From assembly GCA_037953745.1 (NCBI GenBank), contig JBAKBP010003208.1, positions 1 through 64,000 of the forward strand: a stretch of 64,000 bases of DNA. The letters are read 5' to 3'. This DNA is from Lithodes maja. Taxonomy: Eukaryota; Arthropoda; Malacostraca; Decapoda; Lithodidae. The notes beneath the pieces are model-generated. The model searched no databases. It saw only the letters and a list, made by a program, of their open reading frames with translations, and had not been told where the DNA came from. The position numbers and the translations under genes were made by a program. Shown here piece after piece: positions 31,397 to 41,930 of this stretch (positions within the stretch are counted from its first letter, which is position 1; each line of letters starts with the position of its first letter).

Positions 31397-31697
31397 TTAT
31401 GGAGGTAGATGTGCTGGAAAGTGTGAAAAGGAACAACTTGAGATGGTTCGGCCATATGGAACGTATGGAAAGCGAGAGAATGACTAAGAGGGTGTACGAG
31501 AGCGAGGTGGAGGGACAGAGGGGGAGAGGTAGACCGAATATGAGGTGGAAGGATGGAGTGAGGAACTACATGAATGAAGGCGGTGCTGGTTGGGGGGAGG
31601 GGCGTCGACTGACTGGAGACAGAGGTGCATGGGGGCGGTTCGTTCGTGGCCACCCCTTCGGGGATCACAGCGTCAGGCAATAGATAGATAGATAGAA
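31397..31697 (+). pseudogene. RTE-B 3' end fused to LINE1 copy 3
   Basis: It is almost identical to 29493-29791, from GGAGGTAGATGTGCTGG to AGGCAATAGATAGATAGATA. It follows the LINE1 frame with no gap, so the RTE-B 3' end flanks LINE1 copy 3 on both sides as direct repeats of about 300 bp. Confidence 0.8.
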
Positions 31698-31872
31698 CAG
31701 TTTTTCGACTTCTTCCACTCTTCTGGAATTACATTTGTGTCCATAATATTATTAAAGCACATTGCAAGTTTTTCTAAGCACTTATCACTTTGTGACAATG
31801 CTTTATATAACTCAGGTTTCATTGCATCAAGGCCTGCTGCTTTTCTATTCTTTAATTTCTTTATATTTTCCT
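31698..31872 (-). pseudogene. LINE reverse transcriptase fragment, unidentified family
   Basis: On the minus strand it encodes ENIKKLKNRKAAGLDAMKPE, LYKALSQSDKCLEKLAMCF and NVIPEEWKKSKN. This is the RT segment just before the fingers motif seen in several non-LTR clades. It is cut by the GATA tail on one side and by the TTAA element at 31873 on the other. Confidence 0.65.
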
Positions 31873-32360
31873 TTAACCCTCTGTTCCCGGAAGGGCTCTT
31901 GAACGCCCATAAAAAAGCATACACGAGCTGCCCGGAAGGGCTCTTAAACACCCATGAGGTCAAAGCCTGTGAGCTTGGTGTGCGAGGCGTCGGTCCGACG
32001 CATGTAAACAACAGCCGGCTGGACCGACGCCCCGCATCTCCGGCCACAAAAAGGAGAGCGTCGCTTGTTCGTGTGTGCCTGTATGTTGTTGTTAAGTATC
32101 GAAAAGTAGTGTAAAGTGGCTGTTTTGGCCATAAAGTTATCTCCAATGAAATCATCATCACAGCTCAACCAGTTGACTTAGAGAGCTCTACTTAACGCCA
32201 TTCTACAGGTAAATAACACAGCTACGCTTGGGGATGCGCGGGAATGCGGGAAGCAGTCTGATTAACAAATATATGGTAGCCTAGCCTAGACGTTTTTCGG
32301 CCAAAACACCCGGGTTTCGAGGAATATATATATAATACATAGCCGGGGCTGGAGGGTTAA
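31873..32360. mobile_element. MITE family E copy 1, TTAA-bounded, 488 bp
   Basis: TTAA lies at both ends; the right end read inwards is CCCTCCAGCCCCGGCT. Near the left end the unit CCCGGAAGGGCTCTTGAACG and its near copy CCCGGAAGGGCTCTTAAACA are about 41 bp apart. The interior shares over 350 bp with 53678-54178, including GGCGTCGGTCCGACG and GCATCTCCGGCCACAA. It is non-coding. Confidence 0.75.
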
Positions 32361-33470
32361 ATAGAGAGAGAGAGAGAGAGCATGACGACTATCATTAGAC
32401 AATTTTATGCGTGGTTGTGTCTTTTTAAACCTCTCTTTCACTCCTTAGTTTGGAAATTTTAGATGTTTGACTCCACTAGTCTGGTAATTATGACGTTTCA
32501 CCCCAATCTGTTGTCTTAATTCATGGCGAGCGATAGCTATAGCCTACAGAAATAGAAGAGGAAATAGAAGAGCTGATGATATAGTAGGTGCCCTCTCCAT
32601 CAATGTGGGTGGATCTCAGCTGAGACCGGCCAACTCTGTTCGAAATCTGGGTGTATATGTGAACTCCCGATTAGATTTCAAAGAGCATGTAAACCAGATA
32701 GTTTAAAAGTTGTTACTTGCACATCGGAAATCTCTATTTGGTGAAGCCGTTTATAACCAGACGTTGCCTCCTGACGTTGGTTCACTCATTGGTCTTCTCT
32801 CGTGTTGATTATTGCAATGCCCTGTTGGTGGGTCTTCCAAATTATATTTTAAAGAAAGTTCAGTCTGTTCTTAACAGGGCCGCAAGACTAATTTTTGGTG
32901 TTCCACCTAGAACTCCTACTACATCTCTTCACATAGAACTGCACTGGCTGCCAGTAAGAGCAAGAATAGAATTTAAGTTGTGTTTGGTGACTTTTAAGGT
33001 TCTCAAATTTGGTGAGCCTAGGTACCTTGCGGAGCTGCTCAGGCGCCCACCGGCACACCATGGTGTAGTTGTGCGTCATGACAATGACCCTTTTCGTCTT
33101 GATGAACCAAGGGCTTTCCAGCAGTCTTCTTTCTTTGAGAGGTCATTCTCCTACATGGCTCCGAGGTTGTATAACAGGGTTGCCGCTGTCCATGAGACAA
33201 CTGAGTTCTGTTGAATGCTTCAAGAGACAACTTAAGACTTTTCTCTTTGAGAGAAGCTATGATCTTGAGAGAGGTGTCATGACGGATGGCTATAGAGTTT
33301 AGGCTATTTTTCCACTGCTCGTGATTGTTAAATGTGTGTTGTATATAAGCCTTCTTTTGATGCATTTGATTTTGTTCTTTTTTCTTTCTCTTTCCGAGCG
33401 CTAGTGAATTCTTCGGAAAAATTGGCGCTTATGAGAAATAAGTAACATGCTTATTATTATTATTATTACA
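32361..33470 (+). pseudogene. L2-like LINE, 3' part with (TTA)n end
   Basis: After a duplicated spacer (to about 32575) it encodes NSVRNLGVYVNSRLDFKEHV, then in the 32717 frame LVKPFITRRCLLTLVHSLVF, SRVDYCNALLVGLPNYIL, NRAARLIFGVPPRTPTTSLH and LHWLPVRARIEFKLCLVTFK. In another frame it continues LPLSMRQLSSVECFKRQLKT, FLFERSYDLERG. It has at least two frameshifts. The end is (TTA)n at about 33451-33468. The LHWLPVRARI block and post-RT region are characteristic of the L2 group. Confidence 0.8.
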
Positions 33471-33714
33471 ATCGGGATATTTACCTACCTATAATGTACA
33501 TATGTAGCTTGAAGGGGAATTAGGGCATACTAATTATTATATATAGACTATAGTCTGTTCGCTGTAAGTAGGAGAGAAATCATGACCAATCAAGCAGGGC
33601 GGGAGGGAGGGAGGTGGGTGGTGGGTACGGGTATGTAGGCTATAATACTTGATAGTATTAGTTTGTGTGTGTAGGCCTATATATGTATGTGTGTGTGTAG
33701 TCCAGAAAGCTTGA
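33471..33714. other. No gene seen
   Basis: AT-rich with a GT-rich stretch at 33660-33705. No feature recognised. Confidence 0.4.
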
Positions 33715-33842
33715 CTATTACCTCTTGTAGCTCAATATAAGGGGCTAGTGCAAATGGGCCGAAATGTCCACACATATTCCCTGGCTGACTCTTCCCAAAT
33801 GGTAGAAATATTAACTATTTACCCAAAGGTACTCAAAGGGTT
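33715..33842 (+). repeat. Family G fragment
   Basis: AGCTCAATATAAGGGGCTAG and CTGACTCTTCCCAAATGGTA match 54762-54884. The inner words correspond to the foldback at 47096-47297. Confidence 0.45.
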
Positions 33843-33849
33843 AAGGGGG

Positions 33850-33988
33850 GATGGGCCGAAGGCGGTGCTGGTTGGGGGGAGGGGTGTCGACTGACTGGGG
33901 ACAGAGATGCATGGGGGTGGTTTGTTCGTGGCCACCCCTTCGGGGATCACGGCGTCAGGCAATAGATAGATAGATAGATAGATAGATA
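33850..33988 (+). pseudogene. RTE-B 3' end with (GATA)n tail
   Basis: It runs from GGCGGTGCTGGTTGGGGGGA to CCCCTTCGGGGATCACGGCG and seven ATAG/GATA units. It is the most truncated of the four RTE-B ends. Confidence 0.75.
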
Positions 33989-34063
33989 GTGCTAATATAT
34001 TCTTCCATCAACATGTCTATCTATCCATTAGTAAAAGTTTTTAATTTTGTGTGTTTTTTGCAG

Positions 34064-34153
34064 TGACTCGTCCGTCAGCCTCGACGGCCGCCACCCTGGT
34101 GAATCGGTGATGACACCATTGACTTAGACAAAGGGACACGACTATTTCATGAG
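34064..34153 (+). other. Splice-bounded 90-bp segment, no open frame
   Basis: It is preceded by TTTTGTGTGTTTTTTGCAG (polypyrimidine tract and AG) and followed by GAG|GTGAGT. All three frames contain stops, so it is not a standard internal coding exon. A non-coding exon, a decayed exon or chance are all possible. Confidence 0.2.
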
Positions 34154-34283
34154 GTGAGTACACACACACCCTACGTATAATACTATTCTCCATTAAATGC
34201 ATTGTGTACACACACACACACACACCTATGTATAATACTATTCTACATTAAATGCTTTGTGCTTACACACACACACACACACA

Positions 34284-34640
34284 GGTTTGGAAAATTTGGA
34301 GTACCAAGAGAAGGAAACGAGGACAGCAAATTCAGATATACAAATGTGTTAGAGGTATTGACAAAATCGACCAAGAAAACTTCATAGAGAGGGATGGAGG
34401 TGAGAGAACAAGAGGTCACAGCTACAAACTAAAAGTGCTTAATAGTAAATCTGATCTGAAAAGTAAAAGATTTCCTACCAACTCGATTAGTGGGTGGAAC
34501 AAATTGCCAGCCGAAGTAGTGTCTGCACCATCAGTGCATAGTTTCAAAGCACGGTATGACAAACATATCTTAGGAGGCGGGAATTAACGAGCATGCTCAC
34601 TCCCGCAAATACAACTAGTGTAAGTACAACTAGTGTAAGT
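34284..34640 (+). pseudogene. LINE3 3' end, inserted in a CA-rich stretch
   Basis: It begins at CAGGTTTGGAAAATTTGGAG straight after (AC)n, has a 44-bp internal deletion after TACCAAGAG, then encodes CVRGIDKIDQENFIERDGGE and RFPTNSISGWNKLPAEVVSA. It ends in the hairpin GGCGGGAATTAACGAGCATG...CTCCCGC and two copies of ACAACTAGTGTAAGT, followed by CA-rich sequence. Confidence 0.8.
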
Positions 34641-34883
34641 ACACATACACACAAACACATACTCACATACTCACTCACTCACTCACACACCTACGTACAG
34701 AGGAGTGCAAAAGAAATAAAGCAAAAACAGATACACTGATCCTTCCGAGGCTGCTTAAAACTATGCTAAGCAGTCAAAATCAATACTTCACCGAAAACCT
34801 TGATAATAATTAGTTGTAAAACTAATGAACGGGCCATTAACACTATCTGATCCGACGTCTTGTGGGTTATTAGGATGTCTTGT

Positions 34884-35105
34884 TTAACCCCCTGTGTACC
34901 GGCGACGTCTTTTCAACTTTATTCTGGCCACTGTTTGACATTTTTATTCAGTTTAAAAAGGGTCTCCAGCAATGAACAGGCTTCGAACTACAGTATCTCA
35001 CTTAACCCTATGTACTATACCACAGATCCTGCTTAAGCTGCACAAAATCCTCTAAATATTGCTAGAATGAAATACAAAGGACGTCCCCGGTAAAGAAGAG
35101 GTTAA
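34884..35105. mobile_element. MITE family B, complete 222-bp copy
   Basis: TTAA occurs at 34884-34887 and 35102-35105, with CCCCCTGTGTACCGGCGACG at the left and the inverse CGTCCCCGGTAAAGAAGAGG at the right. The interior matches 1524-1738. Confidence 0.7.
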
Positions 35106-35109
35106 TTAT

Positions 35110-35440
35110 TATTGAGAATCTTGCTTGCTTTTGTTATTTCCAGCAATGTATTATAGTTTGTCCCCTAGGCTAATAAAAACGCCTTGCCAGATTTCCTTCA
35201 AACTTAGAAATGCCCACCTGCACTCCCTTCAAGCTAAATTTGTATATTTTTTCGTTAGATTTTCGATAGATTTCTTCGAATATACAGGCTCGCTATCGTT
35301 CGGCCTGAGAAAATGATACCTGAATGGGGTGAAGCAGCTTATTATCGCCAAATTAATGGGATAAAACATCTTAAAATCTCCAAACTAATGAAGCATAACG
35401 GGTGATATGGAAATGACATCCCTCTGACCAAATAGGATTA
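35110..35440 (-). mobile_element. Family C element, decayed
   Basis: Read on the minus strand it holds AAGATGTTTTATCCCATTAA, CGAACGATAGCGAGCCTG and GAAGGGAGTGCAGG-type words in family C order, with many substitutions. Confidence 0.4.
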
Positions 35441-35546
35441 ATTGGATACTTTTACTACATGAAACATAATTATACTATTGATATAATTAAGGGAGGGAGG
35501 GGTACCGTATATATTTATTATTTATTTGTGTCCTCCGAAGACCTCA

Positions 35547-36002
35547 TTAACCCGTACAGCCCCAGCGACGCGCCTGGCGCGTCGGCGATGTATGTAACGC
35601 ACAGCCCCAGAGACGCGCCTGGCGCGTCACCCTAATTGCCCCTAATTGCGCCGACCGTAACCTCAGGTGTAGCCACGCAAGAGGGCTCAGATTTGTATGG
35701 GAACTGTGTACGTATCCCACGCAACCGTGCCGATGGTTGAAAACTCTCAAAGTCCACGTGCGTGCGCGTGAGCGCGCAATAACCTGGTTTTTTGGGGTAA
35801 TTGCCTTCAATTTTTTACTCTTGTAAAATACGTTTTCGGGGGCTCTGTAGGACCATTCTTTAAGCTTTTTGAGCGGTTTTTCGTGGTTTTTCCTTCATTC
35901 CTAACCCATTCGCTATTGTTTCTGGAATAAAACCATTTTTTGAAAACCGGCCGGGTTCTGGTGAACAAACATTACAAAACTAGCCGGGGCTGGACGGGTT
36001 AA
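35547..36002. mobile_element. MITE family D, TTAA-bounded, 456 bp
   Basis: TTAA occurs at 35547-35550 and 35999-36002. The terminal inverted repeats are CCCGTACAGCCCCAGC and, read inwards from the right, CCCGTCCAGCCCCGGC (14 of 16 agree). Close to the left end the unit ACAGCCCCAGCGACGCGCCT, continuing into GGCGCGTC, is repeated with one change; each holds a palindrome centred on GCGCCTGGCGC. It is GC-rich compared with its surroundings and non-coding. Confidence 0.75.
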
Positions 36003-36009
36003 TTAAAAA

Positions 36010-36069
36010 ATATAATAATACAGTATATAGAATACAATGAAAAGACGTCGTCAGTATAGAAGGGGTTAA
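36010..36069. mobile_element. MITE family B right end, abutting a family C end
   Basis: ACGTCGTCAGTATAGAAGGGG is followed by TTAA at 36066-36069, which is also the outer TTAA of the next element. Confidence 0.45.
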
Positions 36070-36318
36070 GGGGAGATGGACGCATTTATTTGCTCATTTG
36101 TGTATTTTTTTAGTATTGTATTAGTTTCCTCCCAAGTCCTCCATCAAACTTTAAAAACAAACATTCATTAGCTACCCCTTCTACATTAATGTGTACATTT
36201 TTCGATAGAAAAAATATCCCGGCCGAAGGTCTGTTCTTCCGAAATTACAGGGTCAAAATCGACACCTAAATATCACGAAAGGTGTTAATATTGACAAGAA
36301 AATGTCTTACAGTTTCTT
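36066..36318 (-). mobile_element. Family C element, inverted
   Basis: TTAA then GGGGAGATGG starts it. CGATAGAAAAAATATCCCGG, CCGAAGGTCTG and CGACACCTAAAT follow in reversed family C order. The distal end is decayed. Confidence 0.5.
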
Positions 36319-36345
36319 ACAGTAGATCCTCTGGAAAAAGGCAAA

Positions 36346-37490
36346 CTATGCCTGTGTATCCAGCTCAGTACCAGTACTTGCACTGCTGCGGTCGTTCACG
36401 GTGTTGGCGGCGGCGGTAGCAGACGCAACATTTTTACTATTCTGTATTTTTGTTTTATAATCAAACTTCAAATCTTGTCTTCCCCATGCTTTATCAAGAT
36501 TACTTTCAAACTCCCTTATTGATTCGGAATCGACTACATACTGGGGCAGTGAATTCCACTCATTTACCACTCTATCACAAAATGAGTTCTTTGCCTTCTC
36601 AAGCCTATTTCTTTCTTTGTAAATTTTCTTAGAGTGTCCTCTCGTTCTTGTTCCCTCCCGCATCAAGAAGATACCTTAACACACATCCTCATCGTACTTT
36701 CCTGACACTATCTTAAAAGTCTCTATCATATCCCCTCTCTTTCTCCTATATGCCAGTGTCGGAAGCCCCAGTGTCCTCAACCTCTGCTCATAGCCCGCGT
36801 TCTTCAACGTTGGTACCAGCTTGCTAGCTCTCCTCTGCACTTTCTCCACTGCTTCTATATCCTTTACCATATATGGAGCCCACACCTGGTTCGCATATTC
36901 CAGGTGCGGCCTAACCAGCGCTGTATAGAGATTCCTGAAGATTTCTTCGTCAAGTGACACAAAATGTCCTCCTTATCAGCCCTACAATTCTATTGGCTTT
37001 GTTTATCTTTTCCGCTAAATGTTCTGAGAAATTTAACTTATTGTCTATCACTATTCCTATATCCTTTTCTGCACTCACTTCCTCCATCGCTTCATACATA
37101 CTGTATCCTACCTTGTCTATCTTGCTGGTCCCAATCCGCATGTACTTGCATTTTTTTGGATGAAAAGGCATTAACCAATGCTCAGACCATCCCTTCATGC
37201 CCTCCACATCTCCTTGAAGCAAACCCCATATCTTCCTTACTCCTCACTCTTTCTTCTATACAGTTTAGTGTCATCCGCATACAGGTATACCTCACTTCCA
37301 TTAGTTATAACTTCAGGCAAGTCGTTGATAAATATAACGAACAGCAGTGGTCCCAACACAGATGCCGGAGGTCCCCACTTGTAATTTCCCTCCACCCCGA
37401 GCCTATTCCATTCACCAGTACCCTCTGTCTCCGATCTTTCAGGAAGGCTTCTATCCATTTCACACATTTCTCCCCTATATTATAGCTTCT
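36346..37490 (-). pseudogene. CR1/L2-like LINE (LINE5), fragmented reverse transcriptase
   Basis: Minus-strand frames in order: VLGPLLFVIFINDLPEVITN and YLYADDTKLYRRK (37467-37237), HWLMPFHPKKCKYMRIG and VSAEKDIGIVIDNKLNFSEH (37222-36950), RPHLEYANQVWAPYM and AVEKVQRRASKLVPTLKNAG (36960-36676), and RGHSKKIYKERNRLEKAKNS with NEWNSLPQYVVDS (36666-36346). At least three frame changes are present. The endonuclease and N-terminal RT are missing. The YADD box shows it was an RT. Confidence 0.75.
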
Positions 37491-37494
37491 AACT

Positions 37495-37580
37495 CTAAAA
37501 TGGGGCGATAGTTCTTAAAATCGCCAAACTAATGGGGCGAATGTCTTAAAATATGAAAATCAATGGGGCTAAACATAAGG
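37495..37580 (-). repeat. Family C fragment
   Basis: AATCGCCAAACTAATGGGGC and GAATGTCTTAAAATATG are inverted family C words. Confidence 0.4.
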
Positions 37581-37721
37581 GTAGTTATATAATGTACGGT
37601 ATAGTCGTTATTGAGCGGAACTGTACCGTACGGATAGCCTATTATGGAGTTACCAAGCTAATATAAGGCCGGTATCACACCAGCGATTTTTCCGGCAATT
37701 TACGATGAGCAAGTACTTTCT

Positions 37722-37966
37722 GTTAACCCTTTCTGTAACTGGCGATGTCTTTTTACCTTTACAATAGTCTACTTTATGCAGCTTAAGAGGGACCTGTGTT
37801 ATTCAGAGGGTTTATCGAGATCTTATTCAGAGGGTTTTATCGAGATCGTATTCAGAGGTTTATCGAGATCGTATTCACCCCTTTGAGTCCTAGAGGTAAA
37901 TTTTAACCCCTTTTGTACCGGTGGCGTCTTTTTTTTATATCATTCCAGCAATATTTAGACGATTTT

Positions 37967-37968
<2 letters not shown>
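37722..37968 (+). mobile_element. Two MITE family B left ends
   Basis: TTAACCCTTTCTGTAACTGG occurs at 37722 and TTAACCCCTTTTGTACCGG at 37902. Neither has its right end. Between them a TTATTCAGAGGGTTTATCG unit is repeated about three times (37798-37872). The second copy is interrupted by the RTE-A tail at 37969. Confidence 0.45.
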
Positions 37969-37999
<31 letters not shown>

Positions 38000-40660
38000 T
38001 CCGACGCCTTGCTTCCCCCTGGGAAACCCCCACTAGAGGATGGCCATGACAGAAATGTCTCCAAGCTACTTTGTCAAGACATGCCTCCTTTGCCCGTGCC
38101 ACAATGCCCCTTCCACTACGTGGAAGTTTTTCTTCAATATATTTTTCCACTTTCTTTTCCCATACCATAGGTGGTCTTCCACTACTAGCGGTTCCACTCA
38201 CCTGACTCCCATATATCTTTCTTGGCATTCTGTCTTCATCCATTCTCTGAACATGACCATACCACCTCAAAGTACTTCTCTTTATCCACTCAACCACACC
38301 ACAATCAATGCCCAAAGCCTGCTCTTCCATTCCAAAGGACTCGTACACTTCCCTATTACTTGGCCCATCTAGCATATTCATGCCAGCTGCCATTCTGAAA
38401 AAGCTCATCTCCACAGCTCTTAGTTTGAAGAGGTCCTCGTCACTTGCCGTCCATGTCTCGCTTCCATACGAGAGTGTTGGGAGCAGCACACTATTCTTCC
38501 TTTGAGAATACTATCAAGTTCTCCAATCACTTTTCTTCCTTGCATTTTTCTCTCTTTTATCTCACTCTCCATTTTACCATATTTGCATAGTACAGCTCCC
38601 AAATACTTGAAACTTTCAACCTCTTCTAGTACTTCATTTTTCAATTTTATTTTACAACTTTTCTTGTGTTCTGTCTTGATTCTATATTTTTCCTTAAAAT
38701 CTATGGTTTCATGCATTCTTCTCTCAAACACCATTACCTTACATTTCCCTACATTGACCTTTAACTTTCTCTTTTCACATACCCTGTCAAAGTCAGTGAC
38801 CACTCTCTGAAGTTCTTCAGCATTTTCCGCCAACAGGACTGCATCGTCCGCATATAGGCATGTTAAAATCTTCCATGTTCTTCCCTCTGATTCCAGTCTA
38901 GTTCCCACACCCATTGATACAGCCCTACATTCCCTAATCACTCCATCCATGTATATATTGAACAACCAAGCTGACATGACACATCCCTGTCTTCCACCTA
39001 CATTGACCTCAAAACTTTCACTTAACTTATCCCCTACCTTCACATTTGCCATTGCATTCCTATAAAAAGATTTTACTGCCACTAGCAACTTTCCTCCCAC
39101 ACCATATACTGTTAACACATCCCACAGGCCCTCCCAGTCTACTTTGTCGTAGACTTTTTCCAAATCCATGAATGCTGCATAGAGTTTTGTTTTTGGCCAG
39201 ATATTTCTCTACCAACAATCGCATTGAGGATATCTGGTCAACGCAGCCCCTGCCCTTTCTGAAACCTCCCTGTTCCTCGCCTATTTTGTCATCCGTTATC
39301 TTCTGTAGCCTCTGTGTTACTACTCTTGCGTGTACCTTTCCAGGTATGCTAAGCAAGCTAATTCCCCTATAATTCTTACTCTTCTTTACTACCCTTCCCT
39401 TTGTACAAGGGTACTATCACTGCTTTCCTCCAGTCCTCTGGTACACTTTCCTTTTCCCATGCTAATTTACATAACCTATGCATTATGTCAACAGCTTCTT
39501 CTCCTCCATATCTCAGCATTTCACCTGGGATGTTATCTACTCCAGCAGCTTTGCCCATTTTAAGTCTATTGATTGCTTCTTTTACTTCTTCTCTGCTTAT
39601 CTGGCTTTCAACTACCCTGTTTATTCTACCTCTCTCCATTCCTATGGATGAGATCTTTGCCTTCCCCCTACTCTTTACAGCTAAGCTACTAAAATTATCT
39701 TTCCATACTTTCACCACACCATCACCCTCTACCACTTCCCCATTCATGTCCCTCATCCCCAGTCTTCTTCCCTCTGGCTTCTTTCACAGCTCTGTAGTAT
39801 GCTTTCCTGTCATTCAGAAACTGTTCACTAATCTTTCCCCCATATGCCTCATCTGTCTTCCTTTTAGCGTCTTGTATCGCCCTCTTCACTCTTTGTTTCA
39901 AATGTTTATATTCTTCTTTCCTCGCATCTCTAGTTTCTCTAGGTATATTCTTTTGCAGCATACTCTTTCTGAACTCTTTCTTCTTTTTCACTATTTCTTC
40001 TATCTCTTTACTAAACCATGCGTTACCTTTCTTCTTCCACATTTTAAAGGTTTTCTTCCCACATACTTTCTCAGCTGCTTTAATCATGGAGTCTATTATA
40101 CCTTTCCATACTTCGTCTACAGTATTTCCCAGATCTATCATAACATCCATGTCCTTTATAGTCTCTTTCAGGATGTCCTTGTATTTTGTTGCATTACATT
40201 CTTCATTTAATTTTCTCACATTTATTCTCTCTACTGTCAGTTTTCTCTCTTTCCTCTCATATTTCCACTCTTTCCTTATCCTCACTTTTGTCAGCACTGG
40301 TCTGATCCCGTCAGCATACCTCTTACAGCTTTTGAATCTAAAATTCTTCCTTTTAGTCTCATTCTCACCATCCCACACTCCAGAACCCAACAGGTGCGTC
40401 TCACCTACCCCACACACATCCACACATCCATCTTTAAGCTCTCGCATCAGACACTCTCTCTTGCTAAAATCATTTATGCCATTGGCATTGAAGGCACAGA
40501 CACGGAGCACGCTTTCCTTCACCCGAACGACGCTTCCACCACTTTTCTGCTTTGTTCCTCCACCCCCGAGGGGGTCCTGGCCGGCAGCATACCGAGCACA
40601 GTTGTTTCCCAGGAGGACTTGGGGCCTGGACATAATGCCTCCAAACAGGGCGCCGGATTG
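37969..40660 (-). pseudogene. RTE-A LINE, longest copy, endonuclease internally deleted
   Basis: Minus strand. The 5' frame (40633-39722) starts an APE domain (VLRVCAFNANGIND, CGVGETHLLGSG) but jumps to CKRYADGIRPVLTKVR, so the catalytic GDFN and SDH region is lost. The linker follows, with NAWFSKEIEEIVKKKKEF and AVKEARGKKTGDEG. The RT is in several frames: MGKAAGVDNIPGEMLRYGG (39756-39376), EEQGGFRKGRGCVDQ (39356-39060), VDWEGLWDVLTVYGV, GRQGCVMSAWLFN and YADDAVLLAENA (39169-38420). The C-terminal ARAKEACLDKVAW ends in (GAT)n (37969-38000). Frameshifts lie near 39740, 39365 and 39110, with a small deletion near 38495. Confidence 0.8.
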
Positions 40661-41356
40661 TCAAAAGTATACTAAAAGAAAAACTAAAAACTGATACCAA
40701 CATCAGTAAAAAAACATACAACACAGTAAAAATTAAAATATTAAGAAGATAGGGAGAACAAAAATATACAAGGGGACAACAGAAATAATATTACAAGGGG
40801 GATAATTTTTATAGTGGAAATTAAAAGAGGATTTAAAATTAAAAACAAAGTGTGCTGCTGAAGAAAATAGCACACCTGCCCTCCCCTTTAGTTCCACCGT
40901 CAAGCAAAAATTAAAATGTTAGAAATTTAAAAGGGAGGATTAAAATAAGGACGGTGTAATAATGAGGCTACCTCGAGAAGGCGGGGTAGGACTTACATAC
41001 CGTAACTAGTCACGGTAAGCTACAGAGGTGCGTTTTAGCAAGACTTTAACCAATACCGTACTTATACGCAGATGACAGGACCTCTAAACCTCATTGGTTA
41101 CGATACTGCCACTGCGCAAAGCTTTCTTACACTCCCTTCATTTTACACTCAGATTCCTTCCAAATTCCTCATCTATTTTTATCTTGCTTTCTTTCCTTTA
41201 GAGGTGTCGATAACTGGAAGTACCGTACTGACAACCCTTGTTATGAAAAAGACATTATAGTACCATATATATTTTTTTAGGTTTTGCCGAGGGTTAAAAC
41301 AAATTTTCATATGATCTTTAGAGCATATAGGCTAGATTCCATATTTTTTTATATCA
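40661..41356. other. No gene seen
   Basis: AT-rich sequence beyond the RTE-A 5' edge. Part may be RTE-A 5' UTR. Nothing diagnostic. Confidence 0.4.
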
Positions 41357-41425
41357 TTAACCCACGAAATCCGGGGGGCTTCATATGATCCCGATCGCTG
41401 TGTCCGGGGCCCTTTTGGTACAGGC
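41357..41425 (+). mobile_element. Family F terminus (TTAA element), left end only
   Basis: TTAA is followed by CCCACGAAATCCGGGG. The word TCCGGGG occurs twice (41370 and 41402), each followed by a GC-rich run, matching the paired subterminal layout of families D and E. No right end found. Confidence 0.4.
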
Positions 41426-41633
41426 AAACTTTTTATATTTTATAATATATACAGTAATATGTTCTACGTGAGCCATATTAACACTTTCAGTATTCGAGGA
41501 AACTGAATTCTCTAGCACCTACAAATCCTTCATATAGTCTAATTCAGGTTGTTTTTAATAATACACCTTCACTTCTACTATATTTTATAGCTGTTACATT
41601 GTACTGGCTAAAAGAATTTTTTTTTCTCCACAG

Positions 41634-41790
41634 AATGAAGACATCGACCCAGTACACATCCCTACCATGAGGGGGGTCGGTTACGGTTACGTCAAGAATT
41701 GTCGTCTAGCTGATCTTACAGTCTCATCAATACTGAGGGCCTGCCCTCCAAAACACCTTGGGTCTCAACATCTACCAAGGATAACTACAG
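41634..41790 (+). other. Candidate host exon, 157 bp, open in one frame
   Basis: It is preceded by TTTTTTTTTCTCCACAG and followed by CTACAG|GTAAGG, both close to consensus splice sites. Frame 1 is open throughout: NEDIDPVHIPTMRGVGYGYV, then 32 more residues ending HLPRITT. The other two frames stop. RGVGYGYV resembles an RRM RNP1 motif, but two of its key positions differ, so an RNA-binding-protein exon is only a guess. It could also be a pseudo-exon in a TE-rich intron. Confidence 0.35.
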
Positions 41791-41930
41791 GTAAGGCTTA
41801 ATAATAATAATACATACTACCACCTTTTCTCTCTAGCCCTCGGTCCGAGATTCTATGTCTTCTAAAGTAAACTTTACATTTCACACGGGGAGGAGGATCC
41901 CTAGCCCCCTGCTGCCCCCCAATATATTCT

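Noticed and set aside
35547..35810. 87-codon minus-strand frame with internal repeats
   Set aside because: The repeats reflect the duplicated subterminal DNA units of MITE family D, not a protein.
39401..40210. 269-codon plus-strand frame
   Set aside because: It is the antisense of the minus-strand RTE-A reverse transcriptase and linker, which have clear motifs.
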